Counted from the stretch's first letter, positions 1 to 8,878 are shown. The stretch: 64,000 nucleotides of DNA from Clostridium sp. AM34-11AC (GCF_003435375.1 NZ_QWGL01000011.1:34500-98499); one strand, 5' to 3'. The notes: a model not told the origin generated them from the sequence alone. Program-made: numbers and translations.

Positions 1-435
1 TTGAAGGTCCTTGGAAAGATCGACAAGCCGATCCTCTTAAAACGCGGTCTTGCAAACTCCTTAGACGAGCTTCTGATGAGTGCGGAGTACATCATGGCAG
101 GCGGAAATGAAAAAGTCATCCTCTGCGAACGCGGCATCCGCACCTTTGAGACTTCCTACAGAAATACGCTGGATATCTCCGCGATCCCGATGTTAAAGAA
201 AAAGACCCATCTTCCGGTCATCGTCGACCCGAGCCATGCGGCAGGCATCCGCTTCATGGTGGAGCCGCTTGCCATGGCAGCTATCGCAGCCGGAGCCGAT
301 GGTCTCATGATCGAGGTCCACAATAACCCTGAGAAGGCCCTCTGCGACGGTGCCCAGTCCCTGACGCCAGAAATGTTCGACCATCTGATGAAAAAAGTCG
401 ATAAAGCTGCAGATTTCTTCCACTCTCTCGGTTAA
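1..435 (+). CDS. aroF: 3-deoxy-7-phosphoheptulonate (DAHP) synthase, C-terminal part
   Basis: Open at the window edge, so the N-terminal part lies outside. The visible 144 residues match the second half of the TIM-barrel of class I-beta DAHP synthases (about 340 residues in full): [19 protein letters not shown], the metal- and substrate-binding [12 protein letters not shown], and [20 protein letters not shown]. The family condenses phosphoenolpyruvate and erythrose 4-phosphate in the first step of the cytoplasmic shikimate pathway. KDO8P synthase is related, but the CERG and PSHAAG context fits DAHP synthase better. It ends normally at TAA. Confidence 0.93.
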   Translation: MKVLGKIDKPILLKRGLANSLDELLMSAEYIMAGGNEKVILCERGIRTFETSYRNTLDISAIPMLKKKTHLPVIVDPSHAAGIRFMVEPLAMAAIAAGADGLMIEVHNNPEKALCDGAQSLTPEMFDHLMKKVDKAADFFHSLG

Positions 436-438
436 TCG

Positions 439-467
439 TTGTTCTTTTCCTGAATATGCAGTATAAT
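439..467 (+). promoter_or_regulatory. sigma-A promoter and hairpin leader of the cupin gene
   Basis: A TTGTTC box (439-444) and a perfect TATAAT (462-467) are 17 bases apart. The transcript would begin near 474 and carry a strong GC-rich hairpin at about 491-525 (CGGCAGG...CCTGCCG) before the ribosome binding site. The hairpin has no U-run after it, so it is probably a leader structure rather than a terminator; it could also be the end of the upstream transcript. Confidence 0.6.
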
Positions 468-564
468 ATTTAAATCACACCGCAATGAAACGGCAGGTCG
501 GCGCTGAAAATGCGCCGGCCTGCCGGACGGTTGCAGACTATTAAGATTCATGGAGGTTCACACG

Positions 565-921
565 ATGGTCAGAAACACTGAAACTGCTTTTGTTCCAAAT
601 CTGCGCGGAGGCGACGGAACGATCGAGATCCGTCATATCTTAAACAAGGATGAGCTCATGGGACACGCGTCCATGTACGCCCACGTGATCATCCCGGCCC
701 ACGCCAGCATCGGATTCCACCAGCATGTGGAAAACACCGAGCCGTACTACGTTCTCAAGGGAAAGGGAATCTTTGAGGACAACGATCACACCGAGACCGA
801 GATCCACCCGGGCGATGTCTGTGTCATCGAGGTTGGCCAGAGCCACGCGATCAAAAATCCTTTTGATGAGCCGCTTGAGATCATGGCACTTGTGATCAAT
901 GAGCGTGGAAAAGAGATCTAA
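565..921 (+). CDS. Small cupin-domain protein
   Basis: This is a 118-residue single-domain cupin. GGAGG at 552-556 sits 8 bases before the ATG at 565, so the in-frame ATG at 550 is rejected because it overlaps the binding site. Cupin motif 1 is visible as IGFHQHVENTEPYYVLKGKG (metal-binding His, His and Glu) and motif 2 as HPGDVCVIEVGQSHAIKNP (final His). These residues normally hold a divalent metal in a beta-barrel. Small cupins of this type include isomerases, dioxygenases and sugar-binding domains; the substrate cannot be read from sequence. It is monocistronic and converges with the MATE gene, the stop codons overlapping by a few bases. Confidence 0.85.
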   Translation: MVRNTETAFVPNLRGGDGTIEIRHILNKDELMGHASMYAHVIIPAHASIGFHQHVENTEPYYVLKGKGIFEDNDHTETEIHPGDVCVIEVGQSHAIKNPFDEPLEIMALVINERGKEI

Positions 922-2288
922 ACCCGCGCGTCCCAGTCCATCCGAAGCAGGAACACGATAAAGATGATCGAACTCAGCGTCCACGTCAGCGGGTACGCTG
1001 AGGAGATCGTCCGGAAGACGGGAATGATCCGGATCGCGATCGTCACGTAGAGCACGCGGATACCGCACCAGCAGATCAGCATCGTAAACATCGGGACAAT
1101 GGATTTTCCCACGCCGCGGAGTACTCCCGTCGCGCAGTTGGAAAACGCCAGCAGAAAGAAAAACAAGGCAACCGTTCTTCCGTGGATCGTTCCGAATTCG
1201 ATCGCTTCCGGCACATCCACAAAGATCCGAAGCAGGATCGGAACCCAGATAAAAAGACAGATTCCTACAAGCTCCGCCATCGCCATTCCGAACGCCACAC
1301 CCATCACGGAACCTTTCTTCGCGCGATCCGCTTTCCCGGCACCGAGATTCTGGCTCACAAAGGTTGTCAGCGCCATGGACATGCTCATGATCGGAAGAAA
1401 GGCAATCCCCTCAAGCTTCGCGAAGGCCCCCTGTCCGGAGATTGCAAAAGCTCCGAAGGTATTGATGTTTGACTGGACCACAAGATTTCCGACACTGATC
1501 ACGGAGTTCTGGAGTCCCGTCGGAAGTCCCTGTGTGATCACCTGACGGATCATGGAGCCGTTGAAGCGAAGCTCCTTAAAATGGATCGTCGCAGCCCCTC
1601 CATCCTTCACCATGCGGATCATGCATAATAAAACACTCAATCCCTGGGCGATCACCGTGGCAACAGCAGCGCCTGCGGCACTCCACTGAAATCCCGCCAC
1701 AAAGATCAGATCCAGGATCATATTCACTATAGAAGAAAAGATCAGATAATACAGGGGATGGACACTGTCCCCCACTGCCCTCATGATGTTCATGCATATA
1801 TTGTACATGATGACGGTGGAGACACCGGCAAAATAGATTCCGAAGTACAGTCTCGCCTCCACCATCACGCTGTCCGGCGTGTTGAGCCAGCCGAGAAGGA
1901 TCGGAACAAAAAGCAAACCGATGAGCGTCGCGAAAACCGAGAACACGATTCCCAGAAGAAAGTTTGTGTGCACCGCGCACCGTAATTTTTCCTCATCCTG
2001 TGCCCCGAAATATTTCGAGATTACGACACCGCCGCCCACAGCGATCCCGGCAAAAAACGTGATCACCGACATATTCACATTTGATGATAAGCTCACCGCC
2101 GCGAAGGCATCATTGCTCGCGAAATTTCCGACGACCCAGGCATCCGCCATATTGTAAAGCTGCTGTAAAAGCTGTCCTAAAAAGATCGGGATCATAAACC
2201 TGAAAAGTCCTCGTCCGATCGGACCTTCTGTCAGATTCCCATCCTTCTTCCCACTACCGGCTCCTGCCCTTTTCCGGACTAATCCCAT
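918..2288 (-). CDS. MATE family efflux transporter
   Basis: A 456-residue polytopic membrane protein with the MATE N-terminal signature (LTEGPIGRGLFRFMIPIFLG, QLYNMADAWVVGNF) and about twelve hydrophobic segments in two related halves. Family members export cationic drugs or metabolites using Na+ or H+ gradients. The start at 2288 is chosen because GGGAGGA ends 6 bases upstream; an upstream in-frame start at 2378 would add 30 residues unlike the family. The second half includes SMSMALTTFVSQNLGAGKADRAKKG, split here only for reading: key parts are FVSQNLGAG and the following basic loop. Substrate unknown. Confidence 0.9.
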   Translation of the reverse strand: MGLVRKRAGAGSGKKDGNLTEGPIGRGLFRFMIPIFLGQLLQQLYNMADAWVVGNFASNDAFAAVSLSSNVNMSVITFFAGIAVGGGVVISKYFGAQDEEKLRCAVHTNFLLGIVFSVFATLIGLLFVPILLGWLNTPDSVMVEARLYFGIYFAGVSTVIMYNICMNIMRAVGDSVHPLYYLIFSSIVNMILDLIFVAGFQWSAAGAAVATVIAQGLSVLLCMIRMVKDGGAATIHFKELRFNGSMIRQVITQGLPTGLQNSVISVGNLVVQSNINTFGAFAISGQGAFAKLEGIAFLPIMSMSMALTTFVSQNLGAGKADRAKKGSVMGVAFGMAMAELVGICLFIWVPILLRIFVDVPEAIEFGTIHGRTVALFFFLLAFSNCATGVLRGVGKSIVPMFTMLICWCGIRVLYVTIAIRIIPVFRTISSAYPLTWTLSSIIFIVFLLRMDWDARV

Positions 2289-2393
2289 GCCATTTCCTCC
2301 CTCAGTATCAGACCATTCGTCCTTCATATGCTTTAGGTATTGTCCGCATAGTACGGACTTTTGTCGTTTAAGTGACACATTGTAACTAAAATA

Positions 2394-2422
2394 ATCGTAT
2401 CATGTATGACCAGGGATGTCAA
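2394..2422 (-). promoter_or_regulatory. sigma-A promoter of the MATE gene
   Basis: On the minus strand, TTGACA (2417-2422) and TACGAT (2394-2399) are separated by 17 bases. Between this promoter and the start codon lies a short hairpin (GTCC...GGAC, about 2342-2357). No clear operator palindrome overlaps the promoter. Confidence 0.6.
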
Positions 2423-2470
2423 GTGACGGAACGGTCCCTGATCTTATGAAAACCAAAGGAGACTTTTCTT

Positions 2471-3313
2471 ATGCCGCAGATCAAAAAAATCACTGATCTC
2501 ACAGCACCGGAACTCGATCTTTTTTCCAGATATTCCGAGTCCCAGCTTTTCCATATCAATGAACCGAAACCGGGGATCTTCATCGCAGAAAGCCCAAATG
2601 TGATCGAGCGCGCCCTCAATGCCGGGTATGAACCGCTCGCTGTCCTCATCGAAGAAAAACAGGCCGACGACCTGATCCCGAAGCTCTTTTTTGCTTACCC
2701 GGAGCTTCCTGTGTACACCGCGAAATTCGATCTCCTGACAAATCTCACCGGCTTTGCCTTAACCCGCGGCCTGCTCTGCGCCATGAAGCGAAAGAGCCTG
2801 CCGTCTGTGGCGGAGATCTGTGAGGGAAAACACCGGATCGCTGTCCTTGAGAATGTCATGAATCCCACAAATATCGGGGCGATCTTCCGCTCTGCCGCGG
2901 CCCTTGGAATGGACGCGGTACTCCTGACCTCCGGCTGCAGCGATCCCCTCTACCGGAGAGCTGCCAGAGTCAGCATGGGAACTGTCTTCCAGATCCCGTG
3001 GACCTTTTTTCCGAAAAACGCGGATCTCTCCTGCGGCGGACTTGAAACACTCCGATCTTTGGGATTTCAGACGGCTGCCATGGCACTGAAGGAAGATTCC
3101 GTTTCCATTGATGATCCGAAGCTTCTTGATGCCGAAAAACTCGCCGTGATCTTAGGAACCGAAGGGGACGGCCTCGCCTCCGCAACCATCGGCGGGTGCG
3201 ATCATACGGTCATGATCCCGATGGCCCATGGGGTAGATTCGCTGAATGTGGCGGCAGCCAGCGCGGTGGCATTTTGGGAGTTGACGAAAAACAGAAAGGA
3301 TATGATATCATGA
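2471..3313 (+). CDS. TrmH/SpoU family RNA 2'-O-methyltransferase
   Basis: 280 residues with the three SPOUT motifs: motif 1 MNPTNIGAIFRSAAALG, motif 2 ILGTEGDGL, and motif 3 IPMAHGVDSLNVAAASAVAFWE, in which the trefoil knot binds S-adenosylmethionine. The N-terminal about 100 residues form the usual RNA-binding extension. The family methylates ribose 2'-OH in rRNA or tRNA; which nucleotide is modified cannot be told. An AAAGGAG site precedes the ATG. Its TGA overlaps the ATG of the lipoprotein gene downstream (ATGA), suggesting translational coupling of two functionally unrelated genes. Confidence 0.9.
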   Translation: MPQIKKITDLTAPELDLFSRYSESQLFHINEPKPGIFIAESPNVIERALNAGYEPLAVLIEEKQADDLIPKLFFAYPELPVYTAKFDLLTNLTGFALTRGLLCAMKRKSLPSVAEICEGKHRIAVLENVMNPTNIGAIFRSAAALGMDAVLLTSGCSDPLYRRAARVSMGTVFQIPWTFFPKNADLSCGGLETLRSLGFQTAAMALKEDSVSIDDPKLLDAEKLAVILGTEGDGLASATIGGCDHTVMIPMAHGVDSLNVAAASAVAFWELTKNRKDMIS

Positions 3314-4815
3314 AAAAACAGGCATTATTCTGCATGGTTCTTGCAGGTACTCTTATAGTCGGAGGATGCAGTCAAAAAGCTGCTGACTCCACCGCTGCCA
3401 CCGCGCGGGTGATCGAAACGTCCGACTCCGCTCCGGCTGACAAACCGGACGGCGCTCCGGGAGAAAACTCCGATAAACCCGGAAATCCGCCGGATGGGGC
3501 TCAGGGAAGCCTGGATGGAAAACAGGCACCGCCGGACGGCGGAAACGGAGGTCCGGGAGACCCGGGCGGACAGAACGCAGCTCCGACATCCTATACGGCA
3601 GTCTCAAGCTACTCCACCGATACCGAGGAGGATGGGAAGACCTACACCTCCACAGGAGCTGATGAGAGCGCAGTTCTCGTCACCGACGGCGCGAACGTCA
3701 CCTTAAAAAATTTCACGATGGACTGCAATTCCTCCGACAGCACCGGAGGCGATAATTCCAGCTTTTACGGAACCGGTGCCGCAGCACTTGCCGCCAACGG
3801 CAGCCTGACACTGACCGGCGGCACCATCACTACCGATGCAAAAGGCGGTGCAGGTGTCTTCAGCTACGGCAACGGCAAAGTCACCGTATCCGACACCACC
3901 ATCACCACAAAACAGGATACCTCCGGCGGTATCCATGTGGCAGGGGGCGGCACACTCACTGCCACGAACCTCACCGTTGAGACAAACGGTGAATCCTCCG
4001 CAGCGATCCGGAGCGACCGCGGCGGCGGTACCATAACCGTCGATGGCGGAACCTACACCTCCAGGGGAACCGGCTCCCCGGCAGTCTACTGTACCGCCGA
4101 CATTACCGTCAACAACGCGGCGCTCACTGCTGAAAACTCTGAGGCTGTCTGCATCGAGGGTCTGAACTCCCTCTCTCTCACAAACTGCTCTCTCTCCGGA
4201 AACATTCCGGAAAATGAACAGAATGACTGCGACTGGACCGTCATCCTCTATCAGAGCATGTCCGGTGACTCAGAAGTCGGCGAAAGCAAATTTTCCATGG
4301 ACGGTGGCAGCCTGACCTCCTTAAACGGCGGCCTCTTTTATACGACAAACACGGAGAGTTCCTTCTATCTTAAGAATGTGGACATCACCTACTCCCCGTC
4401 CAATAACTTTTTCTTAAAATGCACAGGAAATGCCAACAAACGCGGCTGGGGCCAGTCCGGAAATAATGGTGCCGACTGCACCTTTACCGCAGATTCCCAG
4501 GAAATGAGCGGCAACATCCTCTGGGACAGCATCAGTAATCTGGATCTGAAGCTCACAAACGGCACCATCTTGACAGGTTCCATCCTTCAGGACGAGACAA
4601 ACGCCGGTGACGGCGGTAACGGAACCTGCAATGTCACGATCGACGCCCTCTCCGCCTGGACCGTAACCGGAAACAGCACCGTCACCTCCCTCACCTGTAA
4701 CGGCTCCATCACAGGCGATGACGGCAAAAGCGTGACGATCGCCGGCACAGACGGCACTGTATTTGTGCAGGGTACTGGCAAATATACGATCACGACCGGT
4801 TCCTACAACGAGTAA
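3310..4815 (+). CDS. Secreted lipoprotein with Gly/Pro linker and beta-helix-like domain
   Basis: 501 residues. The start at 3310 gives a textbook lipoprotein signal: MKKQALFC, a hydrophobic core, and the lipobox IVGGC with Cys around residue 19. Residues about 40-85 are a low-complexity Gly/Pro/Asp linker. The rest is rich in Thr, Ser, Asn and Gly with repeated short beta strands (NVTLKNFTMD, GSLTLTGGTITT, GKVTVSDTTITT, TITVDGGTYTS), the pattern of right-handed beta-helix or pectate-lyase-like adhesin repeats. It is probably exposed on the cell surface as a carbohydrate-binding or adhesin-like protein. No catalytic residues are recognised. The start overlaps the methyltransferase stop. Confidence 0.75.
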   Translation: MKKQALFCMVLAGTLIVGGCSQKAADSTAATARVIETSDSAPADKPDGAPGENSDKPGNPPDGAQGSLDGKQAPPDGGNGGPGDPGGQNAAPTSYTAVSSYSTDTEEDGKTYTSTGADESAVLVTDGANVTLKNFTMDCNSSDSTGGDNSSFYGTGAAALAANGSLTLTGGTITTDAKGGAGVFSYGNGKVTVSDTTITTKQDTSGGIHVAGGGTLTATNLTVETNGESSAAIRSDRGGGTITVDGGTYTSRGTGSPAVYCTADITVNNAALTAENSEAVCIEGLNSLSLTNCSLSGNIPENEQNDCDWTVILYQSMSGDSEVGESKFSMDGGSLTSLNGGLFYTTNTESSFYLKNVDITYSPSNNFFLKCTGNANKRGWGQSGNNGADCTFTADSQEMSGNILWDSISNLDLKLTNGTILTGSILQDETNAGDGGNGTCNVTIDALSAWTVTGNSTVTSLTCNGSITGDDGKSVTIAGTDGTVFVQGTGKYTITTGSYNE

Positions 4816-4930
4816 ATTTTAAGCTTTGACCTTCTGTTATTTTTTTAACAATTTCTTCCATTTTCGTTGTATCCACAACATACATTTTATTTTGGTTATG
4901 CTATACTAAGCCCATCGCATAGCAAACCAC

Positions 4931-5062
4931 GTAACTGTTCAGTGCCTCACAGTTACATGCAAAAATCCATTCCAAATCGGCTTCGCCGATGGGATTTTTG
5001 CCTTCAAGCCTGTGTTTTATTACGGTCAGCGCAGCGAGTGCGCAGACCTACTGAACAGTTAC
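4931..5062. repeat. Palindromic intergenic repeat (MITE-like)
   Basis: The ends form a perfect 13-bp inverted repeat: GTAACTGTTCAGT (4931-4943) and ACTGAACAGTTAC (5050-5062). Inside is a second hairpin, GCAAAAATCC (4959-4968) with GGATTTTTGC (4992-5001), and an apical ATCGGC/GCCGAT. No ORF is contained. It separates the lipoprotein gene from ldh and may be a non-autonomous mobile repeat that also ends transcription. No second copy was noticed in the window. Confidence 0.6.
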
Positions 5063-5101
5063 CAAACCAACACAATTTTGCAAATACAGGAGGTACCCCA
5101 T

Positions 5102-6070
5102 ATGACTCAGACCATCAATCCAAGAAAAGCAGCGATCATCGGCTGCGGTTTCGTTGGCTCCGCCACTGCCTTCACTCTTATGCAGAGCCGCCTCTTCTCC
5201 GAGCTTGTCCTTTTAGACGCCAACGAAGCGAAAGCCGACGGCGAGGCAAAGGATATCGCCCACGGGATCCCCTTCGCCGGTCAGATGAAGATCTATGCCG
5301 GAACCTACGATGACATCGCCGACTCCGCCATCATTATCATCACCGCCGGTGCCAATCAGAAACCAGGCGAAACAAGATTGGATCTCGTCCATAAAAACGT
5401 AGCCATCTATAAAAGCATCATTCCGGAGATCTCCAGACGCGGCTTTCAGGGCATTCTCCTCATCGTCTCCAACCCGGTAGACATCCTGACCTACACGGCC
5501 CTGAAGCTCTCCGGCTTCCCGGAAAACCGTGTCATCGGTTCCGGCACGGTCTTAGACACTGCCCGCTTAAAATATGCCTTAAGTGAACATTTAGGTGTCG
5601 ACAGCCGCAGCGTCCACTCCTTCATCATCGGTGAACATGGTGACAGCGAGATCGCCGCGTGGAGCAGTACCAACGTATCCGGAATCCCGTTAAACACCTT
5701 CTGTGAGATGCGCGGCCACTATAACCATGATGCCGCCATGGACCGCATCGCTGAAGAGGTAAAAAACAGCGCCTACGACATTATCTCCAAAAAACAGGCC
5801 ACCTACTACGGGATCGCCATGAGCGTCAAACGGATCTGCGAATGCATCATCCGAAACGAACGCTCCATTCTCCCGATCTCCTCCATGATGCATGGAGAAT
5901 ACGGGATCAGCGGCATCTCCCTCAGCATGCCGGCGATCGTGGGACTCAACGGGATCGAGACCCACGTTCCGATCTCACTGGACGCAGATGAAGCAGAAAA
6001 ACTCCGGGAATCCGCCGAGACCCTGAAAAAAATAGCTGCAGAGCTTGATCTCTCCACAGCCATCAGCTAA
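5102..6070 (+). CDS. ldh: L-lactate dehydrogenase
   Basis: 322 residues. The N-terminal Rossmann motif is AAIIGCGFVGSATAF. The mobile loop reads NQKPGETR, with Gln at the position that distinguishes lactate from malate dehydrogenases (Arg in the latter) and the catalytic-loop Arg. The catalytic His is in FIIGEHGDSE, and SGTVLDTAR carries the conserved Asp and the carboxylate-binding Arg. It reduces pyruvate to lactate with NADH in fermentation. AGGAGG precedes ATG at 5102; longer upstream frames run into the palindromic repeat and are not plausible. Monocistronic, followed by two hairpin terminators. Confidence 0.95.
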   Translation: MTQTINPRKAAIIGCGFVGSATAFTLMQSRLFSELVLLDANEAKADGEAKDIAHGIPFAGQMKIYAGTYDDIADSAIIIITAGANQKPGETRLDLVHKNVAIYKSIIPEISRRGFQGILLIVSNPVDILTYTALKLSGFPENRVIGSGTVLDTARLKYALSEHLGVDSRSVHSFIIGEHGDSEIAAWSSTNVSGIPLNTFCEMRGHYNHDAAMDRIAEEVKNSAYDIISKKQATYYGIAMSVKRICECIIRNERSILPISSMMHGEYGISGISLSMPAIVGLNGIETHVPISLDADEAEKLRESAETLKKIAAELDLSTAIS

Positions 6071-6113
6071 CCTTATATCATCTGCCGGGCGCGGCAACGA
6101 CAGATTTTTAACC

Positions 6114-6219
6114 TAACAAGGGGAAACACGCTTCGCGAGTTTCCCCTTGTTATCGCGACAGTCGCCAAGGTCTCGCGCAAGCGCGGACTTTGGCTCGTTG
6201 TTCGCGACATTCTTTTTTT
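6114..6219 (+). terminator. Double hairpin terminator after ldh
   Basis: The first hairpin pairs AACAAGGGGAAAC with GTTTCCCCTTGTT around 6114-6152. The second pairs CCAAGGTC with GACTTTGG and closes with TCGCGA at both ends (about 6154-6208), followed by TTCTTTTTTT. Together they probably terminate transcription from the ldh side; the first may also work for the gene on the opposite strand. Confidence 0.7.
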
Positions 6220-6223
6220 ACAA

Positions 6224-6750
6224 CTACTGTAATTCCGCGTAATCCTCCGGCAAAAACCGGTGGTAGATCAGATGACAGCCCTCGTCCTTAAAGCAGTAAT
6301 AATACCGGTCCGGAATCCCATCCGCAAAGTGGAAGGCCCAGTCGAAATCTCCATCTTCGATCTTCTCAAACACCGGCTGGACCACTGACGGAAAAGTTCT
6401 CTGATCTCCTCAAGGCTGCATCCATGCGTCCCGACGAGATCCACCAGATCCTGAATAAATTCCCGCCCTTTCATCTGCTCATGCACATAGACACTTCCGG
6501 TCTCCGGAATCAGAAAGCAGAACCGGTCTCCCTTCACCGTCACGCGGACTTCTCCCAATGTCTCCTTCATATGCGCCCCAAGACCGTTCAGACGCACCTT
6601 CATCTTCTCCGCCGTATCCTCACTCCCGAAAAAGTGGTTCAGCGTGGACACCGGATAATAAAGCCGTATCACTTCCGGCCGGAATCCCAGCTTCGCCTGC
6701 TGCTCCTTCACCAGATCGATCAGATTCTCTTCCAGTCTTAGAAATTCCAT
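6224..6750 (-). pseudogene. DUF3877-like protein with a frameshift
   Basis: The reading frame from 6750 gives about 125 residues of a cytoplasmic protein resembling the DUF3877 family (MEFLRLEENLIDLVKEQQ, RVTVKGDRFCFLIPE, HGCSLEEIRELF), then becomes improbable. A shift of one base at about 6388-6391 restores a natural tail: SVVQPVFEKIEDGDFDWAF, HFADGIPDRYYYCFKDEG, CHLIYHRFLPEDYAELQ, ending at TAG 6224-6226. The intact protein would be about 175 residues. The shift may be a real mutation or a base-calling error. Function of the family unknown. Confidence 0.7.
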
Positions 6751-6771
6751 CCTGTCCCATTCTCCTTCTTT

Positions 6772-7881
6772 TTACGCCTTCACATCAAATACATCCGCAA
6801 CATCACAGAGCAGCTTGCGAATCTCAAGATGCTGCGGACATACCTTCTCGCACTTTCCGCACTTGATACAATCCGACGCTTTTCCGTTGTTTCGTGTATG
6901 GACCCTATAATAGACATTTGAATTCGTATTCTGGTAGATCTTCTTCGCGTTCATGCACGCAAACAGATCCGGGATCGAAATCTTCTTCGGACATCCGTCG
7001 ACACAATAGCGGCATCCGGTACACGGGATCAGGTTCTTTCCGCGGAAGATCTCGCGCACCTTCTCGACCGCCTTCATCTCCCTCTCGTCAAGGGGCCTGA
7101 AGTCCTTCATGAAACTCACATTTTCCTTCATCTGCTCCAGACTGCTCATTCCGGAAAGGACCATCATGATACCCGGAAATCCCGCCGCGTAACGGATCGC
7201 GTAGGTAGCCGGACTGCCGCCGTGAAGCTCCTCAAAAACTGCCTTCGCATCATCCGGAAGATTAGCAAGACTTCCGCCGCGGACCGGTTCCATAACGATC
7301 ACCTGTTTTCCATGCTTTCTGCAGATCTCATAGCATTTCCCGGCCTGAACTGCCGGATCGTCGAAGTCCGCATAGTTAAACTGGATCTGGACGACTTCGA
7401 TCTGCGGATACTCCGTTAAGATCTGCTCAAGGACCTCCGCGCGGTCATGGAAAGAAATTCCAAAGTGGCGGATTTTACCCTCTTCCTTAAAGGTTAAAGC
7501 CGTCTCATACGCATGGCATTCCTTAAACTTCGGATAGTTTCCCATTCCCTGGGAATGCATCAGATAGAAATCAAAATAGTCTACACCGCAGCGCTCCAGC
7601 TGTGACTCAAAAAACGGGCGGATGTCCTCTTCCTTCCCAAAATAAGCGGCCGTCAGCTTATTTGTAAGAATGTAGCTCTCCCTCGGATAACGGCTCGTCA
7701 GGCAGTTTTTGACCGCAAGCTCACTTCTCTCACCGATGTAGCCGTGAGCCGTATCAAAGTAGTTGAATCCCTGATCCAGAAAATAATCCACCATCTGGGA
7801 AACCTGCGCCTCATCGATCTCTTCCCCGATCATAGGGAAACGCATACATCCGAAACCAAAATTCTTTTTTATCTTATCCAT
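6772..7881 (-). CDS. Aldo/keto reductase with C-terminal 4Fe-4S ferredoxin domain
   Basis: 369 residues. Residues 1-270 are an AKR barrel with the catalytic set Asp and Tyr in FDTAHGY, Lys in ILTNKLT and His in DFYLMHSQG. The C-terminal about 90 residues hold two cluster motifs, CTGCRYCVDGCP and CIKCGKCEKVCP, as in the ferredoxin-fused AKRs common in clostridia. It is expected to be a cytoplasmic oxidoreductase exchanging electrons with ferredoxin; substrate unknown. AAGGAG lies 7 bases before ATG at 7881; the upstream in-frame ATG at 7944 has no site. It diverges from a TetR gene and is very probably controlled by it. Confidence 0.9.
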   Translation of the reverse strand: MDKIKKNFGFGCMRFPMIGEEIDEAQVSQMVDYFLDQGFNYFDTAHGYIGERSELAVKNCLTSRYPRESYILTNKLTAAYFGKEEDIRPFFESQLERCGVDYFDFYLMHSQGMGNYPKFKECHAYETALTFKEEGKIRHFGISFHDRAEVLEQILTEYPQIEVVQIQFNYADFDDPAVQAGKCYEICRKHGKQVIVMEPVRGGSLANLPDDAKAVFEELHGGSPATYAIRYAAGFPGIMMVLSGMSSLEQMKENVSFMKDFRPLDEREMKAVEKVREIFRGKNLIPCTGCRYCVDGCPKKISIPDLFACMNAKKIYQNTNSNVYYRVHTRNNGKASDCIKCGKCEKVCPQHLEIRKLLCDVADVFDVKA

Positions 7882-8040
7882 GCTGTTCTCCTTTTCTGAA
7901 TAGATCCGGCACAGGCGGTGAATGTCTTCACTGCTGCGTCCCAATCATACTCCTGCCTTTTCTCCGGCTGATCCGTCGTCCACTTTTCACGGTCCGGCAA
8001 CGGCCGCTGCTGCATTAAGTAACATCTTGTAACTTATTTT

Positions 8041-8105
8041 GATGATAGCATACGCCCACTCCCTTGTCAAGCGAATGAAAATCAATTATAATGATGATAG
8101 CATAC
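8041..8105. promoter_or_regulatory. Divergent overlapping promoters with duplicated operator-like sequence
   Basis: Toward the TetR gene: TTGTCA (8064-8069), 17 bases, TATAAT (8087-8092). Toward the AKR gene on the minus strand: TTGACA (8065-8070), 17 bases, TATCAT (8042-8047). The two -35 boxes occupy the same seven bases on opposite strands. An identical 13-mer GATGATAGCATAC occurs at 8041-8053 and 8093-8105, overlapping or abutting each -10 box. The copies are 52 bp apart, five helical turns, as expected for a repressor that binds both sites on one DNA face. Confidence 0.7.
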
Positions 8106-8203
8106 TATCTGCGGTCAGTTTAAACTAACTTTCAGATTTCTACCGGCCGACCGGATCCTATTGATCGCCGGGAACTACATCAGACCTTCAGGAGGTGAAT
8201 TCC

Positions 8204-8878
8204 ATGACAGATTTCGTGCGAGCGCGAAGTGAAGAACAGAAACAGGCCAGGATGGCAGAAATCAAGGCCGCGGCGGACGAGCTCTTCTGCTCTGTCCCCT
8301 ACCAGGAGATCACCCTCTCCACCATTGCCGGAAAGCTGTCCTGGACGCGGGCAAACCTTTATAAATATGTAACGACGAAGGAAGAGATCTATCTTGAGAT
8401 CTGCTCCGATAAAATGCAGTCCTATTTTGACGATCTGCTCGCAGCATTTCCCAATGAGAAACCATTTACCCCGGATCAATGGGCTGCTGCCTGGGCAGAT
8501 GTCCTGAACGCGCACCGTGACTATCTCCGCTACAGCGATATCCTCTGTACGATCATCGAGGTCCATGTTACTGCATGCCGCCTTGCCAGCTTCAAAACAA
8601 GCTACCATGCACACCGTGATGCCTTTGTCAGGCTCATGGAAGTCCGTCTCGGCCTTAGCTCCCATGATGCCAGCGAAGTCTTCCTCTCCGTCCTGTACCA
8701 CGCTGCCGGTCTATGTGGAAGCTGCCACTCCAATCCAGTTATGCTGGAGGCTATGAAAATAGCCGGAATCCCCTATAAAAAACGTGATTTCCGGCTCAAC
8801 ATGTATGAATTTATCCGAATGAACCTCTGGTACTATCTCTCCGGTCCTGCCGGAGAAAATTCCTGCGTCACACCGTAA
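8204..8878 (+). CDS. TetR family transcriptional regulator
   Basis: 224 residues with the N-terminal TetR helix-turn-helix (ADELFCSVPYQEITLSTIAG, KLSWTRANLYKYVTTKEEIY) followed by an all-helical ligand domain. AGGAGG at 8190-8195 sits 8 bases before ATG 8204, so this start is used rather than GTG 8195. Divergent from the Fe-S aldo/keto reductase across a shared promoter region, it is probably an autoregulating repressor of both. The final 11 bp overlap, tail to tail, the AEC transporter gene. Confidence 0.9.
   Translation: MTDFVRARSEEQKQARMAEIKAAADELFCSVPYQEITLSTIAGKLSWTRANLYKYVTTKEEIYLEICSDKMQSYFDDLLAAFPNEKPFTPDQWAAAWADVLNAHRDYLRYSDILCTIIEVHVTACRLASFKTSYHAHRDAFVRLMEVRLGLSSHDASEVFLSVLYHAAGLCGSCHSNPVMLEAMKIAGIPYKKRDFRLNMYEFIRMNLWYYLSGPAGENSCVTP

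Noticed and set aside
1099..1545. Plus-strand frames opposite the MATE gene
   Set aside because: They are antisense shadows of a protein with clear membrane-transporter features.
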